Shown in pieces: positions 21,175 to 24,964 of a DNA stretch of 24,964 nt. Within the stretch, counting starts at the first letter, position 1. Every line of letters begins with the position of its first letter. The position numbers were made by a program, and so were the translations under genes. The DNA is from CAZXPA01 sp964642485 (lineage in GTDB: Bacteria; Patescibacteriota; Patescibacteriia; UBA2591; UBA6264). The stretch spans positions 1-24,964 of the forward strand of contig CAZXPA010000003.1 of NCBI GenBank assembly GCA_964642485.1, read 5' to 3'. Below the pieces are notes generated by a model. The model saw only the letters and a program-made list of their open reading frames with translations. It ran no database searches and had not been told where the DNA came from.

Positions 21175-23571
21175 ATGCCAAGAAAATTTTTAACTTCAGA
21201 GTCCGTTACTGAGGGTCACCCAGACAAACTCTGTGACCAAATCTCTGACGGCATCTTAGATGCCTTAATTGCCAAGGACCCGCACTCGCGGGTAGCTTGC
21301 GAAACATTAATTACCAAGGGCCTTGTCATTATCGCAGGAGAAGTCACCACACGCGCCTACGTAGAAATTCCTGAGATAGCAAGAAATATTATAAAAAACA
21401 TTGGATATACAAAACCTGAGTATGGCTTTGATTATAAAAGCTGCGGCATTGAAGTGATTATTCATGAACAATCACCAGATATCGCCTGCGGCGTTTCAAA
21501 AAGAACCAAAGACAATCTAACCTCTCTCGGAGCTGGAGATCAGGGTTGCTTAAAAAGAGGAACTCTTGTAAGGACTAATAGGGGCTATTTGCCGATAGAA
21601 GAAATAAAAAAGGGTAATATAGTAATAACGCCACAGGGACCTAAAAGAGTACTGGAGGCTAAAATGACTGGAAAGAAAAAAATTTTAGAACTTAATTTTT
21701 ATAACGGCCTTTCTCTTGAATGTACCCCAGATCATAAAATATTTTGCTATAACAAAAATGGAGATACATACTGGCAAGAGGCATCAAAATTGGCCGATCG
21801 AGAATTTGTTTGTATGGTAAAACCTGTTAAACGTTTCTCAAATAAATATATAAAATCGAAAATCGGTCGTAATCAATTTTTCACTAAATATAATCGTAGA
21901 ATTTTTGGACCGGAATTAGTTATGTTAGACAAAGAAATTGGATATATATTAGGAGAATTAATAGGTGATGGATATGTAGCTAAAAATAATTCCATGTTAA
22001 TAGCGTTTGGCCATAATCATAGACATGCCAACAGCGTTAAAAAGATATTAGACAAAAAATTTCCTAATCAATGGAGAATAATAAAAGGATCTAACGGAGA
22101 TATAAATCTAAAGATTGACTCTGTTCTCGTACGAAAACACTTTGAAAACCTTGGTCTTTTACATAAAAAGTCCCCACAAAAAACCACGCCAAGAAGCATT
22201 TTTATATCGCCGCCTGATGTTATAAAATCTTACTTACAAGGATTATTTGATAGCGATGGAACAATAGTCGTCAACACTGGCAGGAATAAAAACAATATAA
22301 GAATCAGACTGTGTTCTTCGTCTTTAGCACTACTAAAAGAAACTCAATTATTATTGAATGATTTTGGAATTAAATCTGTAATACTCCTAAACCGACCCAA
22401 GGGCATACCAGTAGGAAAGCTAGGAAAAAATAGAAAAAGATATTATTCTAATTATGCTAATTATGTTCTCAGTCTTACCGGATTTGAAAGCTATCAAAGA
22501 TTTGGTAAAAAAATTAGCTTTTTAGATAAAGCCAAACAAGAAAAAATTCAAAAATACCTCAAGGATAATACAACTAAACCTCCTAATTCAAGAGGAAACT
22601 TTTTACTTCCCCGTCCTTCTAAAAACGAAATGATAAGCGAGGAACGGCTAGGGAAAAAGCTGCCTTTTGCTATTGCAGTATTCAAAAATAAAAAAATAAA
22701 AAAAGTTTCTCCTGTTTATGACTTACAAATAAAAGACATAAATATATTCTCTGGTAACGGGCTTTTTGTCCATAACTCAATGTTTTCATATGCCACTAAT
22801 GAAACCCCTGAATATATGCCTTTGCCAATTGTCCTGGCCCATAAATTAGCTAAACAATTAGCCAAGGTGCGCAAACAAAAAATACTCCCCTACCTTAGAC
22901 CAGACGGCAAAAGTCAGATAACTGTGGAGTATAAAAATGGGAAAGCAAAAAGAATTGTTAATGTAGTTATTGCTGCTCAGCACGCCCCAAATGTTTCTCT
23001 TAAAAAACTCCGAGCAGATGTTATTAAAAAAGTTATTAAACCAATTATTCCTAAAAAACTAATTGATAAAAAAACCAAATACTTTATCAATGCCACTGGC
23101 CGCTTTGTCTTAGGTGGCCCAGCCGCTGACACCGGGGTCACGGGCCGTAAAATAATTGTTGATACCTATGGCGGTGTTGGATCTCACGGAGGAGGCTGCT
23201 ATTCTGGCAAAGACCCAACCAAAGTTGACCGTTCGGGCAGTTATGGAGCTCGCTGGGTGGCTAAAAATATTGTTGGGGCAGGATTAGCTGATCAAGTTGA
23301 GGTTCAAATAGCTTATGCTATTGGCGTGGCTAAACCATTGGCCATTAATATTGATACTTTTGACACTGGAAAATTACCAGATAAACAAATTGCTAAAATA
23401 GTATCTCAAGCTTTTGATTTAAGACCGGGAATGTTGATCAAAAATTTAAAACTGCGTCAACCAATTTATAAGCAAGTGGCCGCTTATGGACATTTTGGCA
23501 GAAATGATTTAGATTTACCTTGGGAAAAATTAAATAAAGTAAAAATTCTTAAAAAACTAGCTAAATTCTAA
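21175..23571 (+). CDS. metK: S-adenosylmethionine synthetase precursor containing an intein
   Basis: Makes S-adenosylmethionine from methionine and ATP. The open frame is 798 codons, twice the normal size. The extein is residues 1-124 plus 535-798 (388 residues, normal length). The N-extein has LTSESVTEGHPDKLCDQISD and HEQSPDIACGV; the C-extein has MFSYATNETPEYMPLPI, then GPAADTGVTGRKIIVDTYGG and GGGCYSGKDPTKVDRSGSY. The intein splits the GAGDQG/SMFSYA active-site segment, so unspliced protein should be inactive. The start ATG at 21175 gives the canonical MPRKFLTSESV. No Shine-Dalgarno sequence. Between tRNA-Arg and tRNA-His, likely cotranscribed with the latter. Confidence 0.97.
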   Translation: MPRKFLTSESVTEGHPDKLCDQISDGILDALIAKDPHSRVACETLITKGLVIIAGEVTTRAYVEIPEIARNIIKNIGYTKPEYGFDYKSCGIEVIIHEQSPDIACGVSKRTKDNLTSLGAGDQGCLKRGTLVRTNRGYLPIEEIKKGNIVITPQGPKRVLEAKMTGKKKILELNFYNGLSLECTPDHKIFCYNKNGDTYWQEASKLADREFVCMVKPVKRFSNKYIKSKIGRNQFFTKYNRRIFGPELVMLDKEIGYILGELIGDGYVAKNNSMLIAFGHNHRHANSVKKILDKKFPNQWRIIKGSNGDINLKIDSVLVRKHFENLGLLHKKSPQKTTPRSIFISPPDVIKSYLQGLFDSDGTIVVNTGRNKNNIRIRLCSSSLALLKETQLLLNDFGIKSVILLNRPKGIPVGKLGKNRKRYYSNYANYVLSLTGFESYQRFGKKISFLDKAKQEKIQKYLKDNTTKPPNSRGNFLLPRPSKNEMISEERLGKKLPFAIAVFKNKKIKKVSPVYDLQIKDINIFSGNGLFVHNSMFSYATNETPEYMPLPIVLAHKLAKQLAKVRKQKILPYLRPDGKSQITVEYKNGKAKRIVNVVIAAQHAPNVSLKKLRADVIKKVIKPIIPKKLIDKKTKYFINATGRFVLGGPAADTGVTGRKIIVDTYGGVGSHGGGCYSGKDPTKVDRSGSYGARWVAKNIVGAGLADQVEVQIAYAIGVAKPLAINIDTFDTGKLPDKQIAKIVSQAFDLRPGMLIKNLKLRQPIYKQVAAYGHFGRNDLDLPWEKLNKVKILKKLAKF
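21547..22776 (+). mobile_element. Intein with LAGLIDADG homing endonuclease inside MetK
   Basis: 410 residues, C125 to N534 of the precursor. Splicing block A: Cys1 (CLKRGTLVRTNRGYLPIEEI). Block B: T60-P-D-H63 (TxxH). Endonuclease motifs: LGELIGDGY (intein residues 135-143) and LQGLFDSDG (230-238), both with their acidic residue. Blocks F and G: VYDLQIKDINIFSGNGLFVHN region ending His409-Asn410, followed by Ser as the +1 extein residue. All catalytic splicing residues are present, so self-splicing and endonuclease activity are expected. ATA codons are much more frequent than in host genes, suggesting foreign origin. Confidence 0.95.
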
Positions 23572-23574
23572 TAC

Positions 23575-23649
23575 GGTGAGCGTAGCTCAATTGGTTAGAG
23601 CACTTGTCTGTGGAACAAGAGGTTGGGAGTTCAAGTCTCCTCGCTCACC
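23575..23649 (+). tRNA. tRNA-His (anticodon GTG)
   Basis: Acceptor GTGAGCG (23576-23582) pairs with CGCTCAC (23642-23648). The encoded extra 5' G (23575) faces C73, the tRNA-His identity pair. Anticodon stem CTTGT/ACAAG with loop CTGTGGA; T loop TTCAAGT. No CCA is encoded. It starts 3 bp after the metK stop codon. Confidence 0.96.
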
Positions 23650-23673
23650 CTCTTTTTAATCTTCTAAAATTCT

Positions 23674-23711
23674 AAAAGGCGTCTATTAACACTTTATAAG
23701 ACGCCTTTTTA
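23674..23711. terminator. Bidirectional intrinsic terminator
   Basis: AAAAGGCGTC (23674-23683) pairs with GACGCCTTTT (23700-23709) across a 16-base loop. T-runs follow on both strands, so it can end both the metK/tRNA-His transcript and the convergent gene at 23709-24878, whose stop codon lies in its tail. Confidence 0.85.
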
Positions 23712-24878
23712 TCTCCTTTTCCTGTTTCTATTTTTAACAGGATAACGAAGGATTTGTTCTGATGAGAAGCTTAATGAAATTTGAGGATACTCTATTCTCT
23801 CCCCTGATCTGACCAGCCAACCAGCTGTGTAATATGGCTTAGCTGGGATGGCCCACTTACACCACTTATTCAAACCACACATCTGGCAGAAATCTTGATA
23901 GTCTTTGACCCAAAGTGATGGATTTTTCTTTAGAGCTTGTGTTTCAAAATAACCGGTTGTTCCATCTTCTAGAGTGAAAGATCGGTTTTGTTGACATTTG
24001 CTGCACAAAGCTCGACTCCAGACCCAAATAGCTGGATTAAGGTTAATGTGGGAAAAACTATATCTCTTTAGAAAATCCATAAACCAAAGAGCGATTTCAT
24101 CCATAATCTTTTCTTTAACCCGGAAAGCAGTTTTGCCTTGTAAATGCCACAGCTTCTTTATCCTTTCTTCAGCTAAAGTCCCCTTGAGCTCAAGTGGTCC
24201 AGCTTCAGTCAACTTAATAATTTCTGTTGCCCATAAGATGCGTAAGGTGTGAAAATCTACTGGAATAGTGGTTGGGAATACTGGAATCAAGTCTCTTTCC
24301 TGAAGCCAAATAACCCAAAGGGAAAAAATCTTCCGCCGTATTCCTTTAAAGCCATACTCTTTATTTTCCAATTGAAAAGGATCCACTTTGGCAAAGGCCT
24401 GCTCAGAATCTTCTACTTCTTTAAAGATCTCTAAGGGACTATCATTAAAACGCCAATGGATAATCGCCAGATTGTGCTGCCAGTTTCTAACATGTTCTTC
24501 TAATTTAAAACCAAGGGGGCCAGTACCTTTTTGTCCCTGACTGCTTTGACCTAAAATATCTGAGGTTGCCTTTTCAAAAGCTTGCTGAATCCTCACTAAA
24601 GTCCAACTTATTGCTACGCTTTTCGAGTTAAACATCTCTGGGTACAATTGATGCAAGTGCAAAAGCCAGGTCACTGGAACTTCAACTTTTATTCCACCCC
24701 GGTTGAATAAAATAGCGCAGAGTAAAAAATTAGCTGAATCATTTGGATTGTCAAAATCAGGATAAACATCTTGGGGTAACCAGACCTTGCTAAAAATCCC
24801 GGCCTTTTTCTGCCACATATCATCCAGGAGCTTAAAAACTTGATAAGCTCGACTCTCACCAAATTCTACTTTTCTCAC
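23709..24878 (-). CDS. Conserved-looking hypothetical protein with C-terminal cysteine cluster
   Basis: 389 residues; I do not recognise the family. It is soluble, rich in Trp and aromatic residues, with a mostly helical pattern. The region around residues 195-225 (FSLWVIWLQERDLIP, then VDFHTLRILWATEII) faintly recalls helix-hairpin-helix DNA glycosylases, where a PxD-x-H/R pattern precedes the active-site Asp, but this is weak. Near the C-terminus CSKC and CQMCGLNKWC make a five-cysteine set that could bind zinc or an iron-sulfur cluster. The start is the GTG at 24878; the Shine-Dalgarno-linked GTG upstream (24899) is separated from it by an in-frame TAG. Confidence 0.6.
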   Translation of the reverse strand: MRKVEFGESRAYQVFKLLDDMWQKKAGIFSKVWLPQDVYPDFDNPNDSANFLLCAILFNRGGIKVEVPVTWLLHLHQLYPEMFNSKSVAISWTLVRIQQAFEKATSDILGQSSQGQKGTGPLGFKLEEHVRNWQHNLAIIHWRFNDSPLEIFKEVEDSEQAFAKVDPFQLENKEYGFKGIRRKIFSLWVIWLQERDLIPVFPTTIPVDFHTLRILWATEIIKLTEAGPLELKGTLAEERIKKLWHLQGKTAFRVKEKIMDEIALWFMDFLKRYSFSHINLNPAIWVWSRALCSKCQQNRSFTLEDGTTGYFETQALKKNPSLWVKDYQDFCQMCGLNKWCKWAIPAKPYYTAGWLVRSGERIEYPQISLSFSSEQILRYPVKNRNRKRR

Positions 24879-24881
24879 CAG

Positions 24882-24913
24882 CTAGTTTTTCTTCTTCACT
24901 TTCTCCACCTCCT
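24882..24913 (-). promoter_or_regulatory. Shine-Dalgarno and five-codon leader ORF upstream of the hypothetical gene
   Basis: AGGAGG (24908-24913) is followed 8 bases later by GTG (24897-24899), then AAG AAG AAA AAC and TAG (24882-24884). The downstream gene's GTG at 24876-24878 is in the same frame, one codon after the TAG. Either a minipeptide with re-initiation, or an amber interruption of the true start. From here to 24964 nothing else is seen. Confidence 0.5.
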
Positions 24914-24964
24914 TTCTTAAGATTTTAATTTTTAATATTTAAAATAAATTGAATTTAATAATAT

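Noticed and set aside
23709..24878. Calling the unknown gene a DNA glycosylase or queuosine salvage protein
   Set aside because: The resemblance is limited to a short patch and the order of motifs does not fit; not enough to name a function.

Overview
The window is AT-rich, tightly packed bacterial DNA. Its genes are short, most starts lack a Shine-Dalgarno sequence, and nearly every gene gap holds degenerate short-period inverted repeats. The tyrosine recombinase carries a hydrophilic loop before its catalytic block of a kind I associate with Candidate Phyla Radiation (Patescibacteria) homologues. My best guess is a Parcubacteria-like genome; this is inference, because no rRNA is present.

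Layout. Positions 1-17830 are almost entirely leftward. Reading in the direction of transcription from the right: rpsO, a NYN-domain RNase-like gene, pnp, a sugar-nucleotide epimerase/decarboxylase, a family 2 glycosyltransferase, a DUF2304 membrane protein, lepB, hisS and mtaB. Next come a MutT/MTH1-like Nudix gene and a Fic gene enclosed by nested inverted repeats. Then a nucleoside phosphorylase, a YtxH-like protein, a ferredoxin, and the gamma, delta and alpha subunits of a 2-oxoacid:ferredoxin oxidoreductase (the beta subunit is absent), followed by ybeY, ftsA and ftsZ. At 18024-18482 an isolated leftward unit with its own promoter, ribosome binding site and terminator encodes an Ala/Val-rich membrane protein built on trinucleotide repeats. 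From 18688 the genes run rightward: a VanZ-like protein, a XerC/D-type recombinase, htpX, tRNA-Arg(TCT), metK interrupted by an intein, and tRNA-His. A two-way terminator separates these from a leftward gene of unknown function (23709-24878).

How the genes fit together. rpsO-NYN-pnp is a translation/RNA-decay block. The epimerase, glycosyltransferase, DUF2304 protein and signal peptidase form a cell-envelope block. The oxidoreductase subunits and ferredoxin form a redox block. ybeY-ftsA-ftsZ join rRNA maturation and division.

Most notable points: (1) metK contains a 410-residue intein with intact splicing residues and an intact LAGLIDADG homing endonuclease; (2) several essential genes (mtaB, porA, the glycosyltransferase, possibly pnp) carry in-frame palindromic insertions resembling in concept the Rickettsia palindromic elements; (3) there is a family of octamer-based inverted-repeat elements whose central hairpin varies in a compensatory way; (4) the triplet-repeat membrane protein; (5) the Fic-Nudix module within inverted repeats.
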